Positions 1 to 8,538 of a stretch of DNA of 64,000 bases are shown here, piece after piece. Positions within the stretch are counted from its first letter, which is position 1. Each line of letters starts with the position of its first letter. The stretch is from the NCBI GenBank assembly GCA_045601285.1, contig JAZRZJ010000038.1, positions 3,517-67,516 of the forward strand. Reading direction: 5' to 3'. Position numbers and translations under genes: made by a program. The stretch comes from F23-B02 sp045601285. GTDB lineage: Bacteria > Bacillota > Clostridia > Oscillospirales > Oscillospiraceae. The notes beneath the pieces are model-generated. The model did not search any database. It had not been told where the DNA came from and saw only the letters and a program-made list of their open reading frames with translations.

Positions 1-28
1 ATATACAGTAAGCTCCGGGGAGTGCTCT

Positions 29-574
29 ATGGAAGATACAAAGATAATCGACTTGTTCTGGCGCAGGGACGAGTCAGCCATAAGCGAAACAAAAAATAAA
101 TACGGTCTGTTCTGCCTGTCGATATGCAGCAGAATACTCAACGATGCGAGAGATGAGGAGGAGTGCCTTTCTGACGTGCTGCTGCGGCTGTGGAATGTCA
201 TTCCTCCCGAAAAACCCTTGAATTTCAAGGCGTTTATCGCAAAAATCACCCGCAACCTGTCCATTGACCGATTCAGAAAGCTGAAACGCGACAGCGAATA
301 CTGCCGCGCCCTTGAAGAGCTTAACGAGGAATTTCCTTCGTGCTTTGATATGGACGAAAAATTGGCGGAAAGGGAGCTTTCAAGGGCCATAGGGGAGTAT
401 CTCAAAGGCTGCGACGGAGTAAAGCGCAGGGTTTTTCTGAAGCGCTATTTTGAGTTCAAGGCAACAAAAACCATCGCGGAGGAAGAAAAAATAAATGACC
501 AGCGTGTTCGTCATATTCTCTGCGATATGCGTAAAGAACTGAGAGATTATCTGCGGAAGGAGGGCTTGGTATGA
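29..574 (+). CDS. ECF-type RNA polymerase sigma factor
   Basis: This 181-residue protein has the size and layout of an extracytoplasmic-function sigma-70 factor. A region-2-like segment (about residues 20-80, including the run DVLLRLWNV and a basic ITRNLSIDRFRKLKR stretch) is followed by an acidic linker and a region-4-like helix-turn-helix at about 125-175. It would direct RNA polymerase to a small regulon. A GGGGAG ribosome site lies just upstream of the ATG. The stop overlaps the start of the next gene by 4 bases (ATGA), so it is translationally coupled to a membrane protein, the usual arrangement for an ECF factor and its anti-sigma partner. The family is clear from the sequence; the subgroup and the regulon are not known. 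Confidence 0.85.
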   Translation: MEDTKIIDLFWRRDESAISETKNKYGLFCLSICSRILNDARDEEECLSDVLLRLWNVIPPEKPLNFKAFIAKITRNLSIDRFRKLKRDSEYCRALEELNEEFPSCFDMDEKLAERELSRAIGEYLKGCDGVKRRVFLKRYFEFKATKTIAEEEKINDQRVRHILCDMRKELRDYLRKEGLV

Positions 575-1407
575 ATATTTCCGATGCAATAATCGACGCC
601 GTGGGCGGGCTTGAGGATGAAATCATAGCCGAGGTATATGAGCCGAAAAACAAAAAACGCGGCGCGATTATCGGCGCTCTTGCCCTTGCCGCCTGCACCG
701 CAATAATAATCATCGGCAGCGGGCTTCTCAAAGACCCGCAGCTCATTCCAGATATTGTCGAGCCGCCCGTGATTACGCAACGTATCGAGGAAACGCAGAG
801 CCCCGAAATCACGCAAACACCCACACCGCAGCAAACACCTGCGCCGAAGCCGACGCAGACACCCGCATCGCAGCCCGAGGGGATAAGGCTTGTAATAAAT
901 CAATGCGAGCCCGTAAAATACTACACCGCAAGTGCGATTTACTATGTTGACCCTGAAAGGTGGGAAGGTGATGCGGATGCAGATGCCGACGACGATGCGG
1001 ATGCCGACGCTGATGCTGATTCCGATTCCGATTCTGACACCCCTGAAGATACGAAGCGCTATATGAGATATGATGAGATAATGGAACTCTACGGCATAAG
1101 CCTTGACATGCCGGGTTACAGAATGTATAACAATTTCTATTATTATCCCGAGGATGCCCACAACAACGTTTTTGAGTATTACAACGGCCGCGGCAACCTT
1201 ATCATATCTATATGCCATGACGGAAGTATAAGCTATATTAACTCCGAGGGCATGATACCTACAGATATACACGGAACAAGGGTCATTGCGGCAGAAAACG
1301 GCGGAGTATACGTTGCAAGCTTTTCAAAGGACGGACTTGATTACTTCGTGCGGGCAGACAGACTCACGGAAGATGAATTTACAAAGCTATTGGAGGTGCT
1401 GATATGA
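571..1407 (+). CDS. Single-pass membrane protein, putative anti-sigma/sensor
   Basis: A 278-residue protein of unrecognised family. A short charged N-terminus (about 1-29) is followed by one hydrophobic segment (about 30-52), a Pro/Thr-rich linker (about 65-105) and an extracellular domain. That domain contains a run of 23 residues alternating Asp with Ala or Ser (134-156), encoded by a degenerate 6-base repeat. The C-terminus (DYFVRADRLTEDEFTKLLEVL) resembles the sensor end of some clostridial anti-sigma proteins, but that is only an impression. It overlaps the sigma gene upstream and the SLH gene downstream by 4 bases each, so all three are made from one transcript. The anti-sigma role is inferred from gene order and topology; a classical zinc HxxxCxxC anti-sigma motif is not seen. 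Confidence 0.6.
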   Translation: MNISDAIIDAVGGLEDEIIAEVYEPKNKKRGAIIGALALAACTAIIIIGSGLLKDPQLIPDIVEPPVITQRIEETQSPEITQTPTPQQTPAPKPTQTPASQPEGIRLVINQCEPVKYYTASAIYYVDPERWEGDADADADDDADADADADSDSDSDTPEDTKRYMRYDEIMELYGISLDMPGYRMYNNFYYYPEDAHNNVFEYYNGRGNLIISICHDGSISYINSEGMIPTDIHGTRVIAAENGGVYVASFSKDGLDYFVRADRLTEDEFTKLLEVLI

Positions 1408-2360
1408 AAAGAATAATATCACTCATATTGACGGTCGTGCTGATGCTGGCGCTTATGCCTGCGGCACTGGCGTATTCCGATGTACCGAAGGGAGCGTGGT
1501 ACGAATACAGCGCGAACTACTGTGAGACTTGCGGCATAATGAAGGGAACATCGGAGGATACATTTTCCCCCGATACATACATGACCCGCGGAATGTTCGT
1601 AACCGCTCTGTGCAGAATGAGCCGCGGTATTTGCGGGTACATGGACAAGAACGCGGAAGCCGTGAATTTCAAGGACGTACCCGATACTATGTGGTGCGCC
1701 GAGGGAGTTAAATGGGCATATAGCCGCGGAATTACCCTCGGCGTGACGGAGGAGCTGTTTAAGCCCGATGATTTCATCACCCGGGAGCAGATCGCCTGCA
1801 TGGTCGCAAGATACGCGGAGTATATAAAGGCAACGTTCTGGGAGGATCCCCAGCTTCTGAACGCACATAAGGACGTAAGCTTCCTTGATGAGAATACGGT
1901 TTCCGATTTTGCCAAGGACGGAGTGAAGCTTGTGCGGGAAACGGGCATCATGCGTGGAGATAAAAACGGCAATTTCCGACCTCACGACTATGTGACAAGG
2001 GCGGAGGCGGCGGTGGTGTTCTACCGTTTTGATGAAACCCTTTTTTCCTTTGACGTGATAAGCTCGGGCAATTATCTTATTGCAAGTGACGAGCAAAGAG
2101 CGCAGCTTGTGTCCCTTATGAGCGGTATGAACAGAGGCGAGTATGCAGAATATCTCTGCGAATACTTGCTTTGGGTTGAAGGTGAAAACTTTATAAACTA
2201 TAGCTTCAAGATAAACGACCCGACTCATGTGAATGTGATTGAAACCACGAGAACAGGAGAAGATATTTACTACGGGCTTGATGACCCCACGGGAGAGATC
2301 GCCGTGCAGATATGGGAGATCCTGAATACTCTTGAAACTGAAGATACTGACCATTGGTAA
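1404..2360 (+). CDS. Secreted S-layer homology (SLH) domain protein
   Basis: A 318-residue exported protein. Residues 1-23 form a signal peptide ending in PAALA. Three SLH modules follow at roughly 24-70, 88-135 and 150-205. Each has the usual pattern of an aspartate-proline start, a central aromatic/alanine helix and a G-x-F-x-P-x-x-x-x-TRAE-type end (TRGMF, TREQIA, TRAEAA). SLH modules bind pyruvylated secondary cell-wall polymer, so the protein should sit on the cell wall. The C-terminal 110 residues are not recognised. Its start overlaps the upstream membrane protein gene (ATGA), which suggests that the sigma/anti-sigma pair may respond to or control envelope state. Confidence 0.8.
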   Translation: MKRIISLILTVVLMLALMPAALAYSDVPKGAWYEYSANYCETCGIMKGTSEDTFSPDTYMTRGMFVTALCRMSRGICGYMDKNAEAVNFKDVPDTMWCAEGVKWAYSRGITLGVTEELFKPDDFITREQIACMVARYAEYIKATFWEDPQLLNAHKDVSFLDENTVSDFAKDGVKLVRETGIMRGDKNGNFRPHDYVTRAEAAVVFYRFDETLFSFDVISSGNYLIASDEQRAQLVSLMSGMNRGEYAEYLCEYLLWVEGENFINYSFKINDPTHVNVIETTRTGEDIYYGLDDPTGEIAVQIWEILNTLETEDTDHW

Positions 2361-2365
2361 ACAAC

Positions 2366-2393
2366 AATCCCCGTACCTCACGGTACGGGGATT
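2366..2393. terminator. Convergent terminator hairpin
   Basis: A perfect 12-bp stem (AATCCCCGTACC paired with its complement, loop TCAC) lies between the converging SLH gene and hypA-like gene. The T-run is poor, so efficiency is uncertain. Confidence 0.6.
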
Positions 2394-2398
2394 TAGTA

Positions 2399-2740
2399 TT
2401 AGTATGCTTCTATTTCCTTAATGGTCAAATCGCGGCCCGAAAGGGGAGTGATCATATCGCTGCTGCATTCGGGACATCTGAGACAGTTGAGGTCAGCATC
2501 AAATTCCTCACCGCATTCAAGGCATTTTGCCCTGCCGATTAGCTCCTCCGCCACAAGCACGGTGCCTTCAAGCTCCGTGCCGTCAACAACGGCAACCCAG
2601 CATTCCTCCATGAAGCGCGGCACAACTCCGCTGAGGTTTCCAACCTCCACGGTGATTTTGTTTATTCCCTCAAGCCCCTCGTCCTTCATGACGCCCCGGA
2701 CCATTTTCAGCATTGCGTCACAAATACCTAACTCGTGCAT
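2399..2740 (-). CDS. HypA-like nickel metallochaperone (copy 1)
   Basis: A 113-residue protein with the HypA layout. The N-terminal MHE supplies the nickel-binding His2. A C-terminal zinc ribbon with two CxxC pairs (CLEC and CPEC, about residues 74-94) follows, and the length is that of the family. HypA proteins help insert nickel into [NiFe]-hydrogenases. No hydrogenase, hypB or other maturation gene is in the window. The gene lies 125 bases downstream of the large flavoprotein gene on the same strand, with a long hairpin between them. A second hypA-like gene follows the paralogous flavoprotein. A dedicated role with that enzyme is therefore likely, but what metal it would deliver is unknown. 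The ribosome site GAGGACG precedes the ATG. Confidence 0.8.
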   Translation of the reverse strand: MHELGICDAMLKMVRGVMKDEGLEGINKITVEVGNLSGVVPRFMEECWVAVVDGTELEGTVLVAEELIGRAKCLECGEEFDADLNCLRCPECSSDMITPLSGRDLTIKEIEAY

Positions 2741-2815
2741 GACGTCCTCGCAAATTCCATATCATTCGCTTCCATGTGAACATGAAAGCTCACTCATTCC
2801 ATTGCTCGTCCTCTT

Positions 2816-2848
2816 CGGAGCAAACCCGCTGTGCCGGGTTTTGCTCCG
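2816..2848. other. Intra-operon hairpin before hypA copy 1
   Basis: CGGAGCAAACCCG pairs with CGGGTTTTGCTCCG across a 6-base loop in the 125-base gap between the flavoprotein gene and hypA. There is no T-run, so this looks like an attenuating or mRNA-stabilising hairpin rather than a simple terminator. The mirror-image locus has an equivalent hairpin at 8487-8518. Confidence 0.55.
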
Positions 2849-2865
2849 AGAATTCAGAAGACGGA

Positions 2866-5496
2866 TTACTTGGTAATCTTTTCGACAGCCTTGTTTACGG
2901 CAATCTTTGCGGTACGCTTCACCATGCCCTCAACCATCTTGATGGGCAGAGTTTCAAAGGTGCCTGCGTGCCAGTTGCGAACCTTCTTCAGCTTGATTGC
3001 GTCAAACTTGCACTTTGTGGTACAGAGACCGCAGCCGATGCAGAGATATTCGTCAACCTTGGTGGCACCGCAGCCCAGGCAGCGTGCGGTTTCCTTGCGA
3101 ACCTGCTCCTCGGTGAAGGTGACACGGGAATCGGCAAAGCTCTTTGCCTTTTCTGCGTTGTAGCCGCGTACCTGACGGTGCTCGTGGTCGAAGCCGCCGA
3201 CACCTACAAGTGCTGCGTCCTTGTCGAGAGCACGGTAGATCCTGCGGTCACGGCCCATGGTGAGAGTCTGACCGGGATGTACATAGCGGTGCAGGGAAAT
3301 TGCTGCTTCCTTGCCTGCCGCGATTGCGTCAATTGCAAACTTGGGACCGGTGTAGCAGTCGCCGCCAACAAAGATGTCGGGCTGTGCGGTCTGATAGGTG
3401 AGGGCGTCTGCAATGGCTGCGCCCTTTTCAGTGGTCTTGAGCTCGCCCACGTCCAGATTGCCCCAGTCGATGCGCTGACCGATGGCGGCAATGACGGTAT
3501 CACACTCAACCTCGCCCTTGTCGCACTTGAGAGCGCAGACCTTGCCGCTCTTGCCTACGATTTCAACGGGCTTGTACTCGAATACGAACTTTACGCCCTC
3601 TTCCTTTGCCTCTGCAACTTCCTCGGGATCGGCGGGCATATCGGATTCCTTGCGGCGATAAACAACGGTTACATCGTCGCACAGGCGTACTGCGGTGCGG
3701 GCAACGTCCATGGCAACATTGCCGCCGCCGACGACGACAACCTTCTTGCCGACCTTTACCTTATTGCCGAGGTTGACTTCGCGCAGGAAGTCGATGCCGC
3801 CGAACACACCCTTGAGCTCCTCACCGGGAACACCGAGAGGCGCGGCCTTCTGTGCGCCGATTGCAAGGTAGAAGCCCTTGTAGCCTTCTTCACGGAGCTG
3901 CTGAATGGTGATGTCCTTGCCCACTTCAACGCCGCACTTGAACTCAACGCCCATTTCTCTGAGAACGTCGATTTCCGCATTCAGAGCGTCCTTCTCAAGA
4001 CGGAAGGCAGGAATGCCGAGAGTCAGCATGCCGCCGGGAACGGGGTTGCGGTCAAATACGGTTACGGGGTAACCCTTGTTTGCAAGGTAGTAGGCACAGC
4101 TCATGCCCGCAGGACCTGCACCGATGATTGCGATTTTTTCGGTGTAGGGACGTCCGATCTGGTTCACCATCTTGGGAACGAAGCGGGTTTCGGCGCTCAT
4201 GTCATGGTCAGCGATGAAGCGCTTTACCTCGTCGATTGCAACTGCCTCGTCAACTTTGCCGCGGGTGCATTCAGCCTCACAGCGCTTGTTGCAGATTCTG
4301 CCGCAGACTGCGGGGAAGGGGTTCTCCTTCTTGATAAGCTCGAGAGCCTCGGTGTATCTGCCCTGGGCCGCCAGCTTCAGATAACCCTGAACGGGAACGT
4401 GAGCGGGGCAGGCCACCTTACAGGGAGCGGTGCCGCTGGGGAGGGTATCCTCGCGGTTCTCGCGGTAGTCGGGATTAAATGCCTTCTTGACGAAGACGGT
4501 GTCGGTGATTTTTACATAGTCGGGTGCGGAGGTGTCTGCCGTGGAGCAGAGCTTCTGACCGAGCTTCAGCGCGTTGCCGGGGCAGACCTCAACACACTGT
4601 GCGCAGGCAACACACTTTGCCTCGTCAACCACCGCAACATAGTTGGAGCGGATCGCATCGCGGGCGCCGAACATCATGCCGGCACGCAGACCGAAGCAGG
4701 CGCAGGAGCAGCAGTTGCAGATTGCAGCGCTGTCGCCGGCTTCCTCGATGTTGGGGATATCGTGCATGAGGCCGTTTTCCTCGGCGCGCTTGATAACCTC
4801 GAGTGCCTCCTCCTTGGTGATCTGCTTTGCACGTCCGGAACGGATGTAATGCTCGGCACCCTTGCCCATCTGGATGCACATATCCTCGTCCAGATGTCCG
4901 CAGCCGTCACCGATGCTGGTGCGGGAGGCACGGCAGGAGCAGGGGGACAGAGAGAAGGTGTCGTACTTGTTCAGGTAATAGCTGAGCTTTTCAAACTCGT
5001 CCGCATCGGGATTGTCCTTGATGGCGCTCTCAACGGGAATAACACGCATGAGTCCGTAGCCGTCGGGGAGCATGGGTCCGAGGGACTGCATACGCAGACG
5101 GGTGTATTCCTCAAATGCGCGGCCGACTTCGGGGTGAGTCTTCAGCAGCTCCTGATTGTTTACCATCATTTCCAGAATGCCGGGAGCGAAGATCTGCAGG
5201 AAGTAAACGTCCTGACCTGCTTCAGCACTGTAGGTGCGGCGGAAAACGCCGTAGTAAACAAGGTTGTCCAATGCGGGCATGATCTCCTCAACGGTCTTGC
5301 CCACTTTCTTTGCCAGCCAGGGTGCCGTGCGCTCCTTACGCAGACCTGCGGCAATGGCGATGTCAGCTTCAAAATCGCTGACGATATCGGCCATGCAGTA
5401 GTACTCGGGAGTATTCTCGTCAATCTTCACCAGAAGACCGGAGGGTCCGCCGATGACCTTGGCGAGCTTGACTATCTTGGGTCTTAACTGTGCCAT
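2866..5496 (-). CDS. Multi-domain Fe-S flavoprotein, NfnB/GltD-like (copy 1)
   Basis: An 876-residue redox enzyme of composite build. Residues 1-175 are an N-terminal domain with a winged-helix look. A cysteine-rich block follows, with CSC at 186-188 and a CNCCSCAC cluster at 260-267. A ferredoxin-type CxxCxxCxxxCP motif spans 295-306. Then comes the GltD/NfnB-type module: Fe-S cysteines near 359-410, the FAD loop GAGPAG at 459-464, and an NAD(P) loop GGGNVAMD with the YRRKESDMPA signature. Near the C-terminus a last pair of CxxC-rich clusters (CLGCG, CIGCGLC) is seen. It resembles the flavoprotein subunit of NADPH-dependent glutamate synthase or NfnB extended at both ends. The substrate is unknown. 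It is divergent from a close paralogue at 5803 and precedes a hypA-like gene. AAAGGAGAA sits before the ATG. Confidence 0.75.
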   Translation of the reverse strand: MAQLRPKIVKLAKVIGGPSGLLVKIDENTPEYYCMADIVSDFEADIAIAAGLRKERTAPWLAKKVGKTVEEIMPALDNLVYYGVFRRTYSAEAGQDVYFLQIFAPGILEMMVNNQELLKTHPEVGRAFEEYTRLRMQSLGPMLPDGYGLMRVIPVESAIKDNPDADEFEKLSYYLNKYDTFSLSPCSCRASRTSIGDGCGHLDEDMCIQMGKGAEHYIRSGRAKQITKEEALEVIKRAEENGLMHDIPNIEEAGDSAAICNCCSCACFGLRAGMMFGARDAIRSNYVAVVDEAKCVACAQCVEVCPGNALKLGQKLCSTADTSAPDYVKITDTVFVKKAFNPDYRENREDTLPSGTAPCKVACPAHVPVQGYLKLAAQGRYTEALELIKKENPFPAVCGRICNKRCEAECTRGKVDEAVAIDEVKRFIADHDMSAETRFVPKMVNQIGRPYTEKIAIIGAGPAGMSCAYYLANKGYPVTVFDRNPVPGGMLTLGIPAFRLEKDALNAEIDVLREMGVEFKCGVEVGKDITIQQLREEGYKGFYLAIGAQKAAPLGVPGEELKGVFGGIDFLREVNLGNKVKVGKKVVVVGGGNVAMDVARTAVRLCDDVTVVYRRKESDMPADPEEVAEAKEEGVKFVFEYKPVEIVGKSGKVCALKCDKGEVECDTVIAAIGQRIDWGNLDVGELKTTEKGAAIADALTYQTAQPDIFVGGDCYTGPKFAIDAIAAGKEAAISLHRYVHPGQTLTMGRDRRIYRALDKDAALVGVGGFDHEHRQVRGYNAEKAKSFADSRVTFTEEQVRKETARCLGCGATKVDEYLCIGCGLCTTKCKFDAIKLKKVRNWHAGTFETLPIKMVEGMVKRTAKIAVNKAVEKITK

Positions 5497-5802
5497 ATGT
5501 AATTCTCCTTTTTGGGTTATTTTTTTGACTTACTATTATAATTATATCATCGCTCATCATAAAATCAATCGGAAGATATGATAAAAAAACCGTTTTGTCA
5601 TTTATGGCAAAAGCTTATACATGATAATAGACATATTGCACAGTATGTTATGACAACCTGAGCGGCAAATAATTGTCGAAATCAAGTTAAAAACCTCACA
5701 ATGTGTATTTTTTGTATATTGAAATTTTATTTAAATGTGTTATACTTATCGTTGGTGTAAAATAAAAAATGTAATTTTATATACATTTGAAAGGAGTACA
5801 TA
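5497..5802. promoter_or_regulatory. Divergent promoter region of the paired flavoprotein genes
   Basis: 306 bases without a gene separate the two divergent paralogues. For the plus-strand gene, TTGAAA (5719-5724), 16 bases and TATACT (5741-5746) fit a sigma-A promoter. For the minus-strand gene, TTGATT, 16 bases and TATAAT read in reverse at about 5546-5573. The middle part is AT-rich, and no clear operator was recognised. Confidence 0.5.
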
Positions 5803-8475
5803 ATGGTAACCAACAAAGAGAAACTATTTAAACTCGGCAAAAAGATGACTGACCGTGCCATGCAGATGCTTGGCATCGAGAAGATCACCGAAGCAGATCC
5901 CGAATACTGGGGTCTGTGCAACATCCTTGATGACGACATGGTCGACATCGCACTCAAGATGCCCAAGAACCGCGTTCCCGTGACCCTCGATGAGATGGTC
6001 AAGAAGACCGGTTGGGAAAAGAGCAAGCTCGATGCAAAGATGCAGGAAATGAGCGAGATCGGCATCATCGAGTACAACTGGGAGAATGATACTCACACCA
6101 AGCAGTACATTCTGCCCCGTTTCGTTCCCGGTGCAGCAGAGTTCCTGAACATGAAGCAGAAACAGATCGAGAAGTACCCCGAAGTTACCGAATTCTTCAA
6201 CAATATGGCTCGTCTTCCCCTGGAAGGCATCACCCAGCTCGTTCCTCCCGGCGGCTCCGGCGTAGGTATGCACGTTATCCCCGTGGAGAAGGCAATTGCC
6301 CACGAAAGCAAGTCTGTTTCCGTTGAGCATCTGTCCCACTGGCTGAAGAAGTATGACTACTACGCAATCGGCCGCTGCTCCTGCCGTACTGTTGAATCCT
6401 TCAACGGCCGCGGCTCCGGCGATATGCCCGAGTACTGGTGCATCGCTGTGGGCGACTGCGCACGATACTGCGACGAAACCGGCAAGGACGGCATCTCCAA
6501 CGCCTCCTACGAGCAGGTTATGGAAGTTCTGCAGCGCGCAGAGGAAGAGGGCTACGTACATCAGATCACCAACATCGACGGCGAGGAAAAGATTTTCGCA
6601 ATCTGCAACTGCGCTCTCGGTGTCTGCTACGCTCTCCGTACCAGCCAGCTCTTCAATACCCCCAACCTTTCCGCTTCCGCTTACCGCGCACACGTCGAAA
6701 CCGAGAAGTGCGTAGCCTGCGGCAAGTGCGTCGAGGTCTGCCCCGCAGGTGCTGCAAAGCTCGGTCAGAAGCTCTGCACCAAGTCCGGCCCCATCGAATA
6801 TCCCAAGTTCCCCAACCCCGCAGACACCAAGTGGGGCAAGCACATGTGGGAAGAGGATTACAAGAACAAGAATCAGATCAACTGCTACGATACCGGTACA
6901 GCTCCCTGTAAGACCGCATGTCCCGCACATATCGCAGTTCAGGGCTACATCAAGATGGCAGCAGAAGGCCGCTACCGCGACGCTCTTGCTCTCATCAAGC
7001 AGGATAACCCCTTCCCCGCAATCTGCGGCAGCATCTGCAACCGCCGCTGCGAAGACGCCTGCACCCGCGGCACCGTTGACCAGCCCGTTGCTATCGACGA
7101 AATCAAGAAGTTCATTGCTGCTCAGGAACTGAACGAAAAGGATCGCTACATTCCCGACCGCCGCACCAGAAGACTCTCCAAGGAAGACTACGAGGAGAAG
7201 ATCGCAGTTATCGGTGCAGGTCCCTCCGGTCTGAGCTGTGCATTCTATCTGGCAAAGATGGGCTACCCCGTGGTAGTTTATGATAAGAACAAGGTTCCCG
7301 GCGGCATGATGACTCTGGGTATCCCCAGCTTCCGTCTGGAGAAGAACGTTGTCAAGGCTGAAATCGACGTGCTCAAGAAGATGGGCGTAAAGTTCAAGAT
7401 GGGCGTTGAGGTCGGCAAGGACATCACCATTCAGCAGCTGCGTGAGCAGGGCTACAAGGGCTTCTACGTTGCAATCGGCGCACAGAAGAGCGCAAAGCTC
7501 GGCGTTGAGGGCGAAGACCTTGCAGGCGTTCTCGGCGGTATCGACTTCCTGAAGGAAGTCAACCTCGGCAACGAAGTCAAGCTCGGCAAGAAGGTCGCAG
7601 TTATCGGCGGCGGCAATGTTGCAATGGACGTTGCACGTACCGCAATCCGCCTCGGCGCAGACGTAACCGTCGTTTACCGCCGCAAGGAATCCGATATGCC
7701 CGCTGACCCCGCTGAAGTTGCAGAAGCCAAGGAAGAGGGCGTCAAGTTCGTATTCGAGAACAAGCCCGTTGAAATTCTCGGCAAGGACGGCAAGGTTGTC
7801 GGCCTGAAGACCGACAAGGGCGAATACAAGTTCAACAATGTTATCGCTGCAATCGGCCAGAAGATCGAATGGGGCGAGCTGGATACCGGCGCTATGGAAA
7901 AGGGCGAAAAGGGCAATGCTGTTGCAGACGGCTTCACCCTCCAGACCGCACAGCCCGACATCTTCGTCGGCGGTGACTGCCTCACCGGTCCCAAGTTCGC
8001 AATTGATGCTATCGCAGCAGGTAAGGAAGCAGCTGAGTCCCTGCACCGCTACGTACATCCCGGCCAGAGCCTCACTCTTGCACGTAACCGCCGCGACTTC
8101 ATCGAGCTCAACAAGCAGGACATCGTTCTGGGCGTTGAGAGCTTCGACAAGCCCGGCCGTCAGGTTCCCGGCAAGGATCTCAAGAAGGCAAAGACCATGA
8201 AGGACGACCGTCTGACCTTCACCGAAGATCAGGTCAAGAAGGAAGCTTCCCGCTGCCTCGGCTGCGGTGCCACCATCGTTGACACCAACCGCTGCATCGG
8301 CTGCGGCCTCTGCACCACCCGCTGCGAATTTGACGCGGTCCACCTGTCCCGCGATGTTAAGGACGGTGCCGTCATGCGCACCTCCGAAGGCAAGTTCGGC
8401 GGCATCGTACCTTACATGGTAAAGCGTGCCGGCAAGATCGCCATCAAGGACATCAAGGCAAAGCTCGGTAAGTAA
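5803..8475 (+). CDS. Multi-domain Fe-S flavoprotein, NfnB/GltD-like (copy 2)
   Basis: An 890-residue paralogue of the divergent neighbour, with the same domain order. It has a winged-helix-like N-terminus (about 30-100), CSC at 192-194, CNCALGVC at 268-275, a ferredoxin motif at C303/C306/C309/C313, and GltD-type cysteines C369, C373, C408, C412, C416 and C420. FAD loop GAGPSG is at 471-476, the NAD(P) loop GGGNVAMD at about 602-609, and C-terminal cysteines lie at 818-841. The extra N-terminal cysteines of copy 1 (CNCCSCAC) are reduced here. Codons are strongly biased (AAG, ATC, CTC, GCA), suggesting high expression. The role is probably NAD(P)H-linked electron transfer through several Fe-S clusters; the acceptor is unknown. 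A hairpin and a hypA-like gene follow. Confidence 0.75.
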   Translation: MVTNKEKLFKLGKKMTDRAMQMLGIEKITEADPEYWGLCNILDDDMVDIALKMPKNRVPVTLDEMVKKTGWEKSKLDAKMQEMSEIGIIEYNWENDTHTKQYILPRFVPGAAEFLNMKQKQIEKYPEVTEFFNNMARLPLEGITQLVPPGGSGVGMHVIPVEKAIAHESKSVSVEHLSHWLKKYDYYAIGRCSCRTVESFNGRGSGDMPEYWCIAVGDCARYCDETGKDGISNASYEQVMEVLQRAEEEGYVHQITNIDGEEKIFAICNCALGVCYALRTSQLFNTPNLSASAYRAHVETEKCVACGKCVEVCPAGAAKLGQKLCTKSGPIEYPKFPNPADTKWGKHMWEEDYKNKNQINCYDTGTAPCKTACPAHIAVQGYIKMAAEGRYRDALALIKQDNPFPAICGSICNRRCEDACTRGTVDQPVAIDEIKKFIAAQELNEKDRYIPDRRTRRLSKEDYEEKIAVIGAGPSGLSCAFYLAKMGYPVVVYDKNKVPGGMMTLGIPSFRLEKNVVKAEIDVLKKMGVKFKMGVEVGKDITIQQLREQGYKGFYVAIGAQKSAKLGVEGEDLAGVLGGIDFLKEVNLGNEVKLGKKVAVIGGGNVAMDVARTAIRLGADVTVVYRRKESDMPADPAEVAEAKEEGVKFVFENKPVEILGKDGKVVGLKTDKGEYKFNNVIAAIGQKIEWGELDTGAMEKGEKGNAVADGFTLQTAQPDIFVGGDCLTGPKFAIDAIAAGKEAAESLHRYVHPGQSLTLARNRRDFIELNKQDIVLGVESFDKPGRQVPGKDLKKAKTMKDDRLTFTEDQVKKEASRCLGCGATIVDTNRCIGCGLCTTRCEFDAVHLSRDVKDGAVMRTSEGKFGGIVPYMVKRAGKIAIKDIKAKLGK

Positions 8476-8486
8476 TTTCAATTAAA

Positions 8487-8518
8487 TAAGCGCTGACTGA
8501 TTTTTCAGTCAGCGCTTA
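8487..8518. other. Intra-operon hairpin before hypA copy 2
   Basis: A 14-bp stem (TAAGCGCTGACTGA paired with TCAGTCAGCGCTTA, T-rich loop) fills the 63-base gap between flavoprotein copy 2 and hypA copy 2. It lies only a few bases before the GGAGG of hypA. It could lower hypA expression relative to the enzyme, or protect the 3' end of the upstream message. Confidence 0.6.
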
Positions 8519-8538
8519 TATCCCCGGAGGAAAAATCC

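Noticed and set aside
2776..5487. A 903-codon open frame opposite flavoprotein copy 1
   Set aside because: It is the antisense shadow of a recognised gene. Its composition (Ala, Gly, Leu, Val, Cys-rich with no domain) reflects the codon bias of the real strand.
5824..8481. An 885-codon open frame opposite flavoprotein copy 2
   Set aside because: Same reason: complete overlap with a clear gene having motifs and a ribosome site; the antisense product has no recognisable domain.
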